A DNA stretch of 41,690 nucleotides, taken from Promethearchaeia archaeon. GTDB taxonomy: Archaea; Asgardarchaeota; Lokiarchaeia; Sigyniarchaeales; SOKP01. The stretch covers positions 1-41,690 of the forward strand of contig JAHQWH010000059.1 of the NCBI GenBank assembly GCA_029856105.1. The letters run 5' to 3'. Positions 33,090 to 41,642 of the stretch are shown here, one piece after another. Numbering within the stretch: the first letter of the stretch is position 1; each line of letters starts with the position of its first letter. The translations under genes and the position numbers were made by a program. A model generated the notes under the pieces. The model was not told the DNA's origin. It made no database searches and was given only the letters and a program-made list of their open reading frames with translations.

Positions 33090-33965
33090 ATGTTAAGTTC
33101 TGATGATTGTGATTTTTGGGAAAGCCTTTTGTTAGAAAAGGTTTTTGACATCTCATACGAAAGATACCACAATGATCTTCTTACTCCATCCCTTCTTCAG
33201 GAAAAAACAGTTGATGCTATGGATTTTCTTGACGATATTAAAAGTGGTTCAATAAAACTACCAGAAGAATATCATTTAAAAGATAAAGAGTATATCTCGA
33301 TAGGGTATCAAATTTTAGCATTACTTATAGTTCAAAAAGGTGCACATTTGCCAGAAAGACTGAGGGATGAAGTACTTAGAACAACAACATGGGAATATGA
33401 TTCCAGATGGGGATGGGGTTCAAAGAATGAAAAAATACGGAAGTTTTTTTTGAATGATTTTAGATCTCAAATTATAAAATATGAAGATGGGAATATACCT
33501 TGCTTCAGAAATTTAGACATCAAAAATGATGACCAATTTGACGTATCTTCTATTGGATTAGATCAGCTTTATGAAAATATAAGATTGAATAGGTGTTTTA
33601 TTGTAAAGTATATTAACCTTCAATATTGTGATCTTCATCAAGTTCCTGATGAGATCTATGAATACAAATTTCTAAAAACACTAAATTTAAGTAACAACAA
33701 AATTAAAAAAATACCCTCTAAGATAAAACTTTTAGATAATCTCGAGTTTTTTTATATAAGCTACAATAGATTGAAAAGAGTACCGCGAGCAATCGGTAAT
33801 TTAGATCATTTAAAACGATTAAACCTTAGCCATAATCAAATTAGATATTTACCCCAGTCAATGATTAAGCTGACAGACTTAGAAAGTATTAATTTGTATA
33901 AAAATAAAATCCAAACATTGTCAAATGATTTTAAAAAACTAAAAAAAGTTGTCTATTTAGGTTAA
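33090..33965 (+). CDS. Leucine-rich-repeat protein
   Basis: A 291-aa protein from the ATG at 33090. Residues 1-160 form an unrecognised domain with TTTWEYDSRWGWGSKNEKIR. Residues about 165-285 hold five LRRs of 22-23 residues with the LxxLxLxxNxIxxLP pattern, for example LKTLNLSNNKIKKIPSKIKL and LKRLNLSHNQIRYLPQSMIK. The C-terminus is short after the last repeat. LRR proteins are common in Asgard genomes and mediate protein contacts. It is encoded opposite to the flanking cytoskeletal runs. Confidence 0.85.
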   Translation: MLSSDDCDFWESLLLEKVFDISYERYHNDLLTPSLLQEKTVDAMDFLDDIKSGSIKLPEEYHLKDKEYISIGYQILALLIVQKGAHLPERLRDEVLRTTTWEYDSRWGWGSKNEKIRKFFLNDFRSQIIKYEDGNIPCFRNLDIKNDDQFDVSSIGLDQLYENIRLNRCFIVKYINLQYCDLHQVPDEIYEYKFLKTLNLSNNKIKKIPSKIKLLDNLEFFYISYNRLKRVPRAIGNLDHLKRLNLSHNQIRYLPQSMIKLTDLESINLYKNKIQTLSNDFKKLKKVVYLG

Positions 33966-34030
33966 ATTTTCCTTTGAGGGGATTAATATCAAGAGAAGAA
34001 TTTTTAAAAAAAAATAGGAGGATTTTGTCT

Positions 34031-36319
34031 TTATTCCTTGTGGGCTTTCATCTTTATGGTTAGATCTCGAGCTCGTTTGGAATACCAGATTAAAAGCTCT
34101 CCCGCATCTGCTGGTTCGAAATATTCGCCACCACATAAATGGGATGCACGAGTCATCAACTCCCGATCTGGATTCCCTAAACCAACGATATATAATATAA
34201 CATTAGGCATTTCGGCAAACACCTTTATTGATTTTAGGAAGCTTTCAGGATCCGTTGGTACACCATCAGTTAACAACACAATCATAGTGGGCTGTGGATT
34301 ACCTAGACTCATTTTATCGAATTCGGTTAAAACTTGGTGAGCTTTTACCATTGCTGAACACATATTTGTACTTTGTCCGTACGCATTCCCTATACGATCT
34401 ACCACCATCCTTGCCGCGTCCTCTAAAACACCTTTCTTTCCGCTTGCCGAGTCCATATAAAAACTATTTCCGAAGGGGAGCAATTGTGCTTCATCTGCAA
34501 AGCGAATTATTGACACTTTTTCGCCAAAACCGCGTCCAACTTTCTCACTTAAGAAAAGAACTGCTGCGAAAGCTGCAGAAATTCTCCTAGGGACATTAAC
34601 GCCTTCTTTGAAATGTTTTAAAAATTCTTGAATCTCTCGCGATTCCATTGCTGCTTTAATCCCCTCAATTGCGGGGGCAATATTTCGGATAAGTACATCA
34701 CGGGCCATCATGGACCGGCTAATGTCAATGATTAATATTGCATTGAATGGAACTAAGCCTGTAGGACTCAAATTTATTGCGGTATTTTCATTAACTTGTG
34801 CTAATATGTCGCCTGTTAGGTCTGGAGTAGTTCCAAGAATTGAGCACGCTATATTTACAGCGTTCCATCTTAATTTTATTCCTTTAAAGATTATGTAATT
34901 AGCTAACCAACCTTTTAACGAGTCAACATTCTGCCGGGCGGTGCTAATAATCTCCCACACATTTTCGCCTGAGATTGGCGAAATTCCAAGCGAGATGTTT
35001 TGTAATGGTATTATTGGTCGAACATTTTTGGACACTTTAATGTCAAAGCTTCCTATTCCAGAAGCTTCCAGAATTTCACTATCGATAATGATGGTGTTGT
35101 CTGGTACAGATTCTAGTATTTCTACTTTCCCAGCTCCAATTGCCCCTGTAAGCTCGTCCTCAAAGGCAAGTACGTTATCTTGTACAAGTGAAAGAGTGTG
35201 CTGCGTTCTAGGGCTTACAAGCGTGTATCCCATTAAATTCGGTTGTGATTGTACTTCTAACATAATTTGAGACGCTCTTTGAACGGGAGGTTCGGTGGAA
35301 TAAACTACAATCTGTTGGGATTGAATATTTGTGTCTTCTTTAGTATCTCTACTCATTCTAATTTCCGTAGGACCGATCATTCCCTGATCAATCCGGGCAG
35401 AACCCATAACGCGGGTAAGTGGATCTTCCCATGCTATTAACATACTTTGCCCAAGACCTAATTGTTGGACAACTGTACTACTAAGCTGAACTCTCCCACC
35501 TTCAATAGAATTATCTACAGTTGGAGTTAATACAATACCATTTTTTTGGCTTCTTAATATATTAACATCAATTCTATTAGAGTAAGGATCAACAGGAGCG
35601 GTAGTTACACCAAATTCTTGTCCAGGAGTAGGGAGTGGGGCTCGACTTGGGATAGGCTGAGGTATCTGAGGTGGTGGAACTTGTGGTATAGGTGTTGGTG
35701 ACGGGAGGGTTGGCGTCGGGGTTAATTGGGGTGATGGTGCTAAAGTCGGTTGAGGTGGTGGTGTAGGGGCTGGTTGTTGAGTTGGAAGTGGTATGTGACC
35801 CACAACAGGTTGAGGTGGTGGTGTAGGGGTTGGTTGTTGAGTTGGAATTGGTATGTGACCCACAACAGGTTGAGAATCTGACGGTGGTGGAGATTGAGGA
35901 ATTGGTGCAGCAGTCGGTTGAGGCGTAGGTCTAGAAGGAATCAATTGAGTCGGTCTCGTTGGTAATGGAGTTAACCCTGGTTTAGAGGTTGGAGGGGGAG
36001 ATACTACTGGTTTTAGAACTGGAACCTTCGGAATATGTAATTTAGGAGTAATTAAACCCGTACTACTCATTGGTCGGATAATTAACTCAACTCCAGTAAA
36101 CTCGAGTGCATCTACAATGTTTTTTGAAACTTGCCCCGCAAAATCTAATACCATATTTGAAATTTCGATAACCGCTGTTGTCTTTTTGCTATTATCGGGA
36201 TTTTCAATTTCAACTGAAGTTCCATTTTTAATTCCTAATTTAGTTGCATTATCTTGACAAATAACCACTTTTCCGGTGGTACTTTCGCTAATATCAACAA
36301 AAATCTTAATTTCAGACAT
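34031..36319 (-). CDS. vWA-domain protein with beta-barrel-like modules and proline-rich linker
   Basis: A 762-aa soluble protein. Residues 1-95 resemble a double-psi beta-barrel-like module (EIKIFVDISESTTGKVVICQ); a proline-rich linker with a 20-residue tandem repeat spans about 100-235; two more barrel-like modules span about 250-340 and 350-430. A von Willebrand A domain lies about 525-750 with a full MIDAS: DISRSM (532-537), GQSTNMCSAM (T651) and LLTDGVPTD (D685). The ATG at 36319 is chosen because a TATA-like box at 36344-36351 predicts transcription starting next to it (leaderless); ATG 36325 and TTG 36328 are alternatives. It is the last gene after gelsolin-like and roadblock genes on this strand. 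Likely a metal-dependent adhesion or assembly protein. Confidence 0.78.
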   Translation of the reverse strand: MSEIKIFVDISESTTGKVVICQDNATKLGIKNGTSVEIENPDNSKKTTAVIEISNMVLDFAGQVSKNIVDALEFTGVELIIRPMSSTGLITPKLHIPKVPVLKPVVSPPPTSKPGLTPLPTRPTQLIPSRPTPQPTAAPIPQSPPPSDSQPVVGHIPIPTQQPTPTPPPQPVVGHIPLPTQQPAPTPPPQPTLAPSPQLTPTPTLPSPTPIPQVPPPQIPQPIPSRAPLPTPGQEFGVTTAPVDPYSNRIDVNILRSQKNGIVLTPTVDNSIEGGRVQLSSTVVQQLGLGQSMLIAWEDPLTRVMGSARIDQGMIGPTEIRMSRDTKEDTNIQSQQIVVYSTEPPVQRASQIMLEVQSQPNLMGYTLVSPRTQHTLSLVQDNVLAFEDELTGAIGAGKVEILESVPDNTIIIDSEILEASGIGSFDIKVSKNVRPIIPLQNISLGISPISGENVWEIISTARQNVDSLKGWLANYIIFKGIKLRWNAVNIACSILGTTPDLTGDILAQVNENTAINLSPTGLVPFNAILIIDISRSMMARDVLIRNIAPAIEGIKAAMESREIQEFLKHFKEGVNVPRRISAAFAAVLFLSEKVGRGFGEKVSIIRFADEAQLLPFGNSFYMDSASGKKGVLEDAARMVVDRIGNAYGQSTNMCSAMVKAHQVLTEFDKMSLGNPQPTMIVLLTDGVPTDPESFLKSIKVFAEMPNVILYIVGLGNPDRELMTRASHLCGGEYFEPADAGELLIWYSKRARDLTIKMKAHKE
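35748..35880. repeat. 60-bp tandem repeat in proline-rich linker
   Basis: Two copies of a 60-bp unit (for example 35761-35820 and 35821-35880), differing at two positions, encode PVVGHIP followed by a TQQP and PTPPPQ segment. The period is exactly 20 codons, so the frame is kept. Confidence 0.9.
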
Positions 36320-36343
36320 GACCATCAATAATTTTTTTTTAAG

Positions 36344-36351
36344 TATATAAA
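36344..36351 (-). promoter_or_regulatory. TATA-like box of the vWA gene
   Basis: The minus strand reads TTTATATA about 25-32 nt before the ATG at 36319, the expected spacing for a leaderless archaeal transcript. Confidence 0.4.
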
Positions 36352-36429
36352 TATATGTCAGAGTTTATCTATTAAAAAATTCGCATAATATCTTCTTATT
36401 ACAAATTTTTTAATAATAAAATGATATGT

Positions 36430-36813
36430 TTAAGGATATCTTTTTGAAATTTCTCCCGCGTAATAGCGGAACACAGTTACGATCTTCCCCAAATCTTCAA
36501 TTTTTCTGCTTCCTCCCATGAGGAAAAACCTACCTGCTCCACTTAAAATTATAAACGACTTTTCTCCTCTTAAAACCACTTCTAACATATTCTCAAACCC
36601 TAATGATTGTATCGCATCATAACCACTTTGCATTACTACAGCACTTAAACTTGAAAATAAATCGGGGTCCACATCATAATCCGGGATGCAAGAAAAAGCA
36701 AGGCGTAAACCATCACGGGTTACTAAGGCAAGGGCTTCTAATTCAGTGTGCTCGGTAATATTACCAAGAAATTTCGATAGGCTATGTGCTTGATCTTGGC
36801 TTAAATCGCTCAT
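36430..36813 (-). CDS. Roadblock/LC7-domain protein
   Basis: A 127-aa protein with the roadblock fold: TEHTELEALALVTRDGLRLA, then SSLSAVVMQSGYDAIQSLGF, VVLRGEKSFIILSGAGRFFL and a final helix IVTVFRYYAGEIS. Roadblock proteins act as GAPs or adaptors for small GTPases (MglB, Ragulator, dynein light chains). It lies between the gelsolin-like and vWA genes on the same strand, with 100-170 nt gaps. The MglA-like GTPase at 20801 is a candidate partner. Confidence 0.88.
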   Translation of the reverse strand: MSDLSQDQAHSLSKFLGNITEHTELEALALVTRDGLRLAFSCIPDYDVDPDLFSSLSAVVMQSGYDAIQSLGFENMLEVVLRGEKSFIILSGAGRFFLMGGSRKIEDLGKIVTVFRYYAGEISKRYP

Positions 36814-36982
36814 TTCAATAATCTCTGGCTTTTAATTGATCTTTTTATTATTCTTTAATTAATATAAAATAGAAGTTTCGAACTTAAAAATTTATATTAT
36901 TCAATTAATAGGTTAAATTGTTTTAAAGTTTAATTAAAACTCATTAAAAAATGAAATAAAAGAATATAACTAAAGAAAAGTT

Positions 36983-37831
36983 TTATTTGCCTTCGAGCTG
37001 AGATTTAATCTGGTTTTTTAAAATCTCTTTCTTAGATTTGTACTCTACTTTAGCGTCCATAGGTCCACTTGTATGTTTAAGAAATTCTATTGCTAAAATC
37101 TTCCCATTCTCTGATAAAATTCTTGGAGAATAATCCTCGGCAAAAAATACTCCTTCTGGAATGGCTCCAACCTTTGAAATTTCTTTTGATACTTGTTTTT
37201 CGCCCAAAAACGTTTGAACTCTTTCAACTACTGAGTATGCGTGATTCCCGATAATTATTAATTCTCTTTCAAATCCATCAGGTATTTTTATGGCTTCTAA
37301 TTTTTGCATAATTTCGTTAAAATCAACGTGTGTTTCGTCTTTCATAAGCGTAGAAAACGACGATTCACCAGTATACAAAGGTCCTGTGTTCTGAGTCGCT
37401 CTATCTCTGGATCCGGCTATATTCATTCCCGATGCAGGTTCAGGGGTCCCAAATACATTTTTCTCTCTTAAAGGATGCACTGCTTGACCAGTTCTAGCTG
37501 CTGGTCTTTCTTCTGCTTTAATCTCTTTTGCAATACCTCCTTCGGTCTTCCCACCAATTAACTTTATAAAATCGGGGTCTTCTTCTCCCTCGTCGAGAGG
37601 AATAACCCCAAAATGCATGCCTACCTGACCGCGTATATCTTGGCTACGTTTTGCACCTATAAATTTCGACCTAACATTACTCTCAATGCCTTTCCATAAA
37701 TAAACTTTACGGTATTCGTCAGAAACTATTACGTAACACTCAGCCGTCTTTAGAATATCTTTTATAGGGCCTTCTGTTTTGTTTTCTTCCGTGTTTCCAT
37801 CTGGTAAAATTTTGAAAACTTGAGTTCCCAT
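36983..37831 (-). CDS. Gelsolin-like domain protein
   Basis: A 282-aa protein from the ATG at 37831, preceded by GGTTGAG as Shine-Dalgarno; a TTG at 37843 would add four residues. Residues about 25-95 match a gelsolin-like repeat: CYVIVSDEYRKVYLWKGIES, NVRSKFIGAKRSQDIRGQVG, then EGEEDPDFIKLIGG. The middle (about 100-160) is probably disordered. The C-terminal 110 residues form a separate globular part (FERELIIIGNHAYSVVERVQ, EDYSPRILSENGKILAIEFL) unrelated to gelsolin as far as I can see. Asgard gelsolins bind actin in vitro in published work; here the partner may be the divergent actin at 30352. Confidence 0.7.
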   Translation of the reverse strand: MGTQVFKILPDGNTEENKTEGPIKDILKTAECYVIVSDEYRKVYLWKGIESNVRSKFIGAKRSQDIRGQVGMHFGVIPLDEGEEDPDFIKLIGGKTEGGIAKEIKAEERPAARTGQAVHPLREKNVFGTPEPASGMNIAGSRDRATQNTGPLYTGESSFSTLMKDETHVDFNEIMQKLEAIKIPDGFERELIIIGNHAYSVVERVQTFLGEKQVSKEISKVGAIPEGVFFAEDYSPRILSENGKILAIEFLKHTSGPMDAKVEYKSKKEILKNQIKSQLEGK

Positions 37832-38000
37832 ACTCTCAACCAACTAATTTTCTGTGTTGTAATAAGGACAATAAATTTATACTATTATAATAAATTAGGT
37901 GTTAATAAACTTTTATTAAAAAATAATTTGCACAAAACAAGCTATATAACCTTGTATAGTTGTTAGCTGACATTAAAATTGTTATTTAATTTTAATAATT

Positions 38001-39554
38001 TTATAAACTTAAAATTCCTTTATTAATGTTATTTATCATATCCATTGCCGTAAATCGAGGTCCTATCGTTTTCTTACAAAATTCTCCTATGTGACCATTC
38101 AAAAAAGCGGCAGAGCATGCAGATTGGAACGGATTATTTCCTATAGTTAAAAAACTAGCGCATAATCCAGCTAAAACGTCGCCAGTTCCGCCGATAGACA
38201 TTTCTGGGCAGCCAGTTCTATTTATTTTTAGTTTTTTACCGTTGCTAATATAGTCATATGGTCCTTTTACCAATAACGTAACGCCTAGTTTCTTAGCTAA
38301 GTTAAATATCTCGGTTCCCCTCCGTTCTATTTCGTCATAGGGTGGTAGTTCAATACCCATCATAATTTTCAGTTCTCCTTCGTGAGGAGTTAAAATCACA
38401 TTTTTTCCCTTTATCAAATCGAGATGGTTTTTGATTAATTTTAAAGCATCTGCGTCAATAACAATTGATTTATCCTTATTTTTAATTGGTTCTAATACTT
38501 TAATTAAGAGTTCCTCGCTTGCGTTTTCAGTTCCTAATCCCGGGCCAATAATAATTGTATTTGTCCAATCAACTAATGACAAAATTTCGTCTAAAGCTTT
38601 TATATTTAACCAATCTCCTGGATTTGTCCTTACTATCATATTTGGAGAATAACTTCTTACTACATCTCCAATGACTTCCGGAACATAAGTTATAACTAAA
38701 TCACATCCAAAACGAATGCTTGATAATGAAGCGTAAGCAGGCGCTCCAGAATAATTCTTTGAGCCCCCAATAACTAAAACCCTTCCGAATTCTCCCTTGT
38801 GGTTATCGATTTTTCTTGATTTTAAAGTTGGGATTAAATCGCCTTTTCCAACAAAGATACTTGCTTCTTGTGGTATCCCAATAGATTTAACTACTATTTG
38901 ATATTTTCCAGTTTTCATGCCTTTTTTAATTCTATGAAAGGTTATTACTAAATCCGTATTAACTGCTTTATCATGAACTTTTCCCGTATCGGGATTCATT
39001 CCGGAAGGCACATCAATAGAAGCAACTTTAATACGTTCTCTTTCTTTTTCCCGTATATTATTTATGAGGTCAATTGTTGATGTTATTGGTTCTCTAATGT
39101 GCCCTTTTATTCCCGTACCTAGTAATCCATCTATAATTAACCTATAACTTTGATCTTTTTCAATAATTGATTCAATCTTTTTTACATCCGTAGAATCTTT
39201 AATAAATTCTATTTTAATCGAGTAAGTTAGATTGTTAAATAATATGTTCCAATTGAGTTGAGCTTCTTTCGTTCTTATTTTATCAGGGCTTCCGACTAGG
39301 ACTACCAATACTTTCGCTCCTAAAGAAGATAAATGACGTGCGATAACAAATCCATCTCCACCATTATTTCCCGTTCCACAAAAAATAGCGACCTTTGAGT
39401 TTTCCTTTAAATAACCCTGGGATACTATTTCTGTTGTGAAAGAATACCCCGCACATTCCATTAAATGGCTTTTTGGAATTCCTAACCACTCAGAATTATT
39501 GTCTAATATTGTCAATTCTTCGGAAGAAATCTTTTTTGAAATAAATCTTTCCAT
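38001..39554 (-). CDS. nnr: Bifunctional NAD(P)H-hydrate epimerase / ADP-dependent dehydratase
   Basis: A 517-aa repair enzyme that restores hydrated NAD(P)H. The N-terminal YjeF_N epimerase domain (about 1-215) has FCGTGNNGGDGFVIARHL at 58-75 and SIDVPSGMNPDTG. The C-terminal ribokinase-like dehydratase domain (about 225-517) has GRVLVIGGSKNYSGAP, VILTPHEGELKIM and GTGDVLAGLCASFLT. Length and domain order are normal for the fused archaeal/bacterial form. A housekeeping gene, downstream of the 107-aa orphan on the same strand, 103 nt apart. Confidence 0.95.
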   Translation of the reverse strand: MERFISKKISSEELTILDNNSEWLGIPKSHLMECAGYSFTTEIVSQGYLKENSKVAIFCGTGNNGGDGFVIARHLSSLGAKVLVVLVGSPDKIRTKEAQLNWNILFNNLTYSIKIEFIKDSTDVKKIESIIEKDQSYRLIIDGLLGTGIKGHIREPITSTIDLINNIREKERERIKVASIDVPSGMNPDTGKVHDKAVNTDLVITFHRIKKGMKTGKYQIVVKSIGIPQEASIFVGKGDLIPTLKSRKIDNHKGEFGRVLVIGGSKNYSGAPAYASLSSIRFGCDLVITYVPEVIGDVVRSYSPNMIVRTNPGDWLNIKALDEILSLVDWTNTIIIGPGLGTENASEELLIKVLEPIKNKDKSIVIDADALKLIKNHLDLIKGKNVILTPHEGELKIMMGIELPPYDEIERRGTEIFNLAKKLGVTLLVKGPYDYISNGKKLKINRTGCPEMSIGGTGDVLAGLCASFLTIGNNPFQSACSAAFLNGHIGEFCKKTIGPRFTAMDMINNINKGILSL

Positions 39555-39657
39555 AACAATTAATTTTAAGATATTGAGATAAAAAACATTTTAGGTTTTG
39601 TTTAAAATAAAAAAAAGTAGTTTATAATTATTTCTACGCTAATTGAATAAAATTAAG

Positions 39658-39981
39658 TTATTCTGGCATCTTAAGACCTATCATTGGCAATGATTTTACT
39701 CCTGATAAGAAGGTACCATCTATAAAATTAATTCCTTCGATATCAGCATACCTAAGTCGAACTTTAGTGTTCCGTTCTAATAATTCTTCGTATTTACCTT
39801 CTTTAACTTCTACTAAAGATATAACTTCTATTTCATTTCCTATTGTTCTTGTTCCTAATTGTAAAATTACTTTTTCTAAAGATTTATCAGGTGGAAATTC
39901 TTTCGCTACTTCAAGATATCTTTTACCAACTTCTTTTACCTTACTAATTGGAAACCTTGTGGTTGACAAAACTAATACCAT
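39658..39981 (-). CDS. 107-aa conserved-looking protein, unrecognised
   Basis: A small soluble protein that starts at the ATG at 39981, where GAGGTGA gives an ideal Shine-Dalgarno; a GTG at 39990 is an alternative. The order strand-helix-strand-strand-helix (VLVLSTTRFPISKVKEVGKR, EIEVISLVEVKEGKYEELLE, LPMIGLKMPE) suggests a ferredoxin-like alpha/beta dimer. I cannot name the family. It precedes nnr. Confidence 0.65.
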   Translation of the reverse strand: MVLVLSTTRFPISKVKEVGKRYLEVAKEFPPDKSLEKVILQLGTRTIGNEIEVISLVEVKEGKYEELLERNTKVRLRYADIEGINFIDGTFLSGVKSLPMIGLKMPE

Positions 39982-40126
39982 AACATTCACCTCTATTAAA
40001 ATTTTATATATTGGATTTAGATGTGAGATTTATTAGGATAATTGTGTTTAAATATTTATCCAATTTTGTCAAAAATCATCACTTATTTTAAAAGAAATTA
40101 TCGATTTAATTTTTCGAAAAGATGGT

Positions 40127-40471
40127 TTAGCTATTATCAAGAGGTTTTATAAATCGATTACTCAAATTTAAGAATAAGATTCCACTAATTCCAATCACTA
40201 TAAGAACTACAAATATCCAAGTTGAAATTAATTCAAAACTATCGGGAATTATAAATCCAAAAATTGCTACAATCAATAAGGGGACCCCTAAAACAAAAAA
40301 CAAAATTGAATAAAATTTTGACACTCCTTCTTTATCAACACTGAACTTCTTTCTCCGGATAGCTTTTTGAAATCCTTCATATCTATCAATCAAAAAGTTT
40401 AGCCAACCTACTTTCATTAAAATGCCAAGTACGCACAAAACGAGACCAATAGTTAATGCATAAATTTCCAT
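40127..40471 (-). CDS. Small integral membrane protein (DUF3784-like)
   Basis: A 114-aa protein with three hydrophobic spans: about 4-22 (LTIGLVLCVLGILMKVGW), 55-78 (YSILFFVLGVPLLIVAIFGF) and 84-104. The loop after span 1, DRYEGFQKAIRRKKFSVDKE, resembles the conserved loop of DUF3784 small membrane proteins. No enzyme motif. Function unknown. Confidence 0.6.
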   Translation of the reverse strand: MEIYALTIGLVLCVLGILMKVGWLNFLIDRYEGFQKAIRRKKFSVDKEGVSKFYSILFFVLGVPLLIVAIFGFIIPDSFELISTWIFVVLIVIGISGILFLNLSNRFIKPLDNS

Positions 40472-40561
40472 ACATAACAGAGAGAATAGATGTATTTAAA
40501 ATTTGGTAATAGAGTGGTTGAAATTGAGTTGAGCAAGATGGGATAAACTTAAAAAATTAGA

Positions 40562-41335
40562 TTAATCTCTTCTTAGATAATAATAACTATAAACTTTATT
40601 CATACCTAAATTCTTATATAGTTTCATTGCATTAAGGTTTTGTAGTTCTACTTGGAGCCAAATATTCTCGGCTCCATTCGATATCGCCCATTCTTTTATT
40701 ACAGTTTTGAGCATAGAACTTGCGATTTTTTGACGTCTAAATTCTGGATTAACAAACACATCAGCGATGTAAAAATAATCATGAGGATTTAGTACACCCA
40801 TTAGAGTTCCTATAGTCTCTCCTCGCCATTTAGCGATGACAAAACATTTTTTTGGAACAATGATTCTATTAGTTATCTCTTTTATTATCTCCTGATGGTA
40901 TCTGTCTCTTTTCGTAAACTTCGCTAATAATGAGGAGAATTCATTTATTCTTTTATTATGAATCTCGTAGTTAAATTCGTTGTTAATGTGCTTTAAATCA
41001 AGATTTTGAACTTGCATTAACAAGGCATTTGTGCGATCCTGTTCAATATATCCTCGACGCTTTAAAACGCCATCTAGTTCTTTCGGTTCAAAATACTCAT
41101 GCATGGTGAATATAGTTGGTAAATTGAATGAGCTATACGCATTTTCAACCATTTCTATATTTTTTTCGATAAGAGTGCTTTTTCCAGTATAATTAAGTGG
41201 TATAACTGAATTAGCCCGATAAGTGACTCCCTTAGTAAATCGTAAAATCCATCCATTCAAAAAGAAATACTGTTCAGCTGGCCATGCATTCATTAAAAAT
41301 TCTTGAAATGATTTAATATCAACTTTAGATAACAT
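40562..41335 (-). CDS. GNAT-family N-acetyltransferase
   Basis: A 257-aa protein from the ATG at 41335 (a TTG at 41344 adds three residues). The first 120 residues contain AWPAEQYFFLNGWILRFTKG and ANSVIPLN, typical of a GNAT subgroup that has an N-terminal substrate lobe. The catalytic GNAT domain is about 125-257, with FYIADVFVNPEFRRQKIASS carrying the acetyl-CoA loop (RRQKIA) and WLQVELQNLNAMKLYKNLGM. Substrate unknown. It lies between the tRNA-Met and the DUF3784-like gene. Confidence 0.88.
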   Translation of the reverse strand: MLSKVDIKSFQEFLMNAWPAEQYFFLNGWILRFTKGVTYRANSVIPLNYTGKSTLIEKNIEMVENAYSSFNLPTIFTMHEYFEPKELDGVLKRRGYIEQDRTNALLMQVQNLDLKHINNEFNYEIHNKRINEFSSLLAKFTKRDRYHQEIIKEITNRIIVPKKCFVIAKWRGETIGTLMGVLNPHDYFYIADVFVNPEFRRQKIASSMLKTVIKEWAISNGAENIWLQVELQNLNAMKLYKNLGMNKVYSYYYLRRD

Positions 41336-41448
41336 TGTATTCAATTCAAAGAATTAAAGTATACATTTAAATTAGACGAAATCCAAAAAACCAAAAAATG
41401 AAATGAATAAATGCCGGTGGTGGGATATGAGCCCACGAACCTCCAGAT

Positions 41449-41481
41449 TACATCCAGTCTGACCCATTTTTTCAGTAGGAT
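41449..41481 (-). other. Predicted tRNA intron 1 (position 37/38)
   Basis: 33-nt insert at the canonical archaeal intron site; end points may shift by one or two bases because of repeated bases at the junctions. Confidence 0.75.
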
Positions 41482-41497
41482 TATGAGTCTGGCGCTT

Positions 41498-41526
41498 ATT
41501 AAACAAACATTTAATACGAATGTTTT
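41498..41526 (-). other. Predicted tRNA intron 2 (D loop)
   Basis: About 29 nt between D-loop TTAT and D-stem AAGC. It holds AAACATT and AATGTTT with loop CGTATTA, so it can form a hairpin as in non-canonical archaeal introns. Confidence 0.7.
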
Positions 41527-41642
41527 ATAACCAGCTAAGCCACACCGGCAAATTAAATATATAATATTATTAACTATTAATCTAATTTAAAATTATTATT
41601 ATCTTTTTTGTTTTATTAGAAGAAGTAAAAAGAAATAAGAAA

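Larger units (their letters stand above)
41412..41549 (-). tRNA. Elongator tRNA-Met (CAT) with two predicted introns
   Basis: On the minus strand GCCGGTG (41549-41543) pairs with CACCGGC (41419-41413), followed by discriminator A; CCA is not encoded. The D stem is GCTT/AAGC; the anticodon stem CCAGA/TCTGG (41492-41488 and 41447-41443) encloses CTCATAA with anticodon CAT at 41485-41483. Mature length without introns is about 76 nt. A canonical intron of 33 nt (41449-41481) lies after position 37. A second insert of about 29 nt (41498-41526) is in the D loop and contains the hairpin AAACATT/AATGTTT. The T loop reads CTCATAT, unlike the usual TTCRANN. The elongator rather than initiator identity is from the weak A/C-rich variation and body; moderately sure. 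Confidence 0.85.

Noticed and set aside
34941..35270. Plus-strand ORF of 109 codons
   Set aside because: Antisense to the vWA gene, whose MIDAS motifs are clear.
34031..36319. Long Pro-rich region as secreted or surface protein signal
   Set aside because: No signal peptide or membrane segment; start is a soluble barrel-like module.
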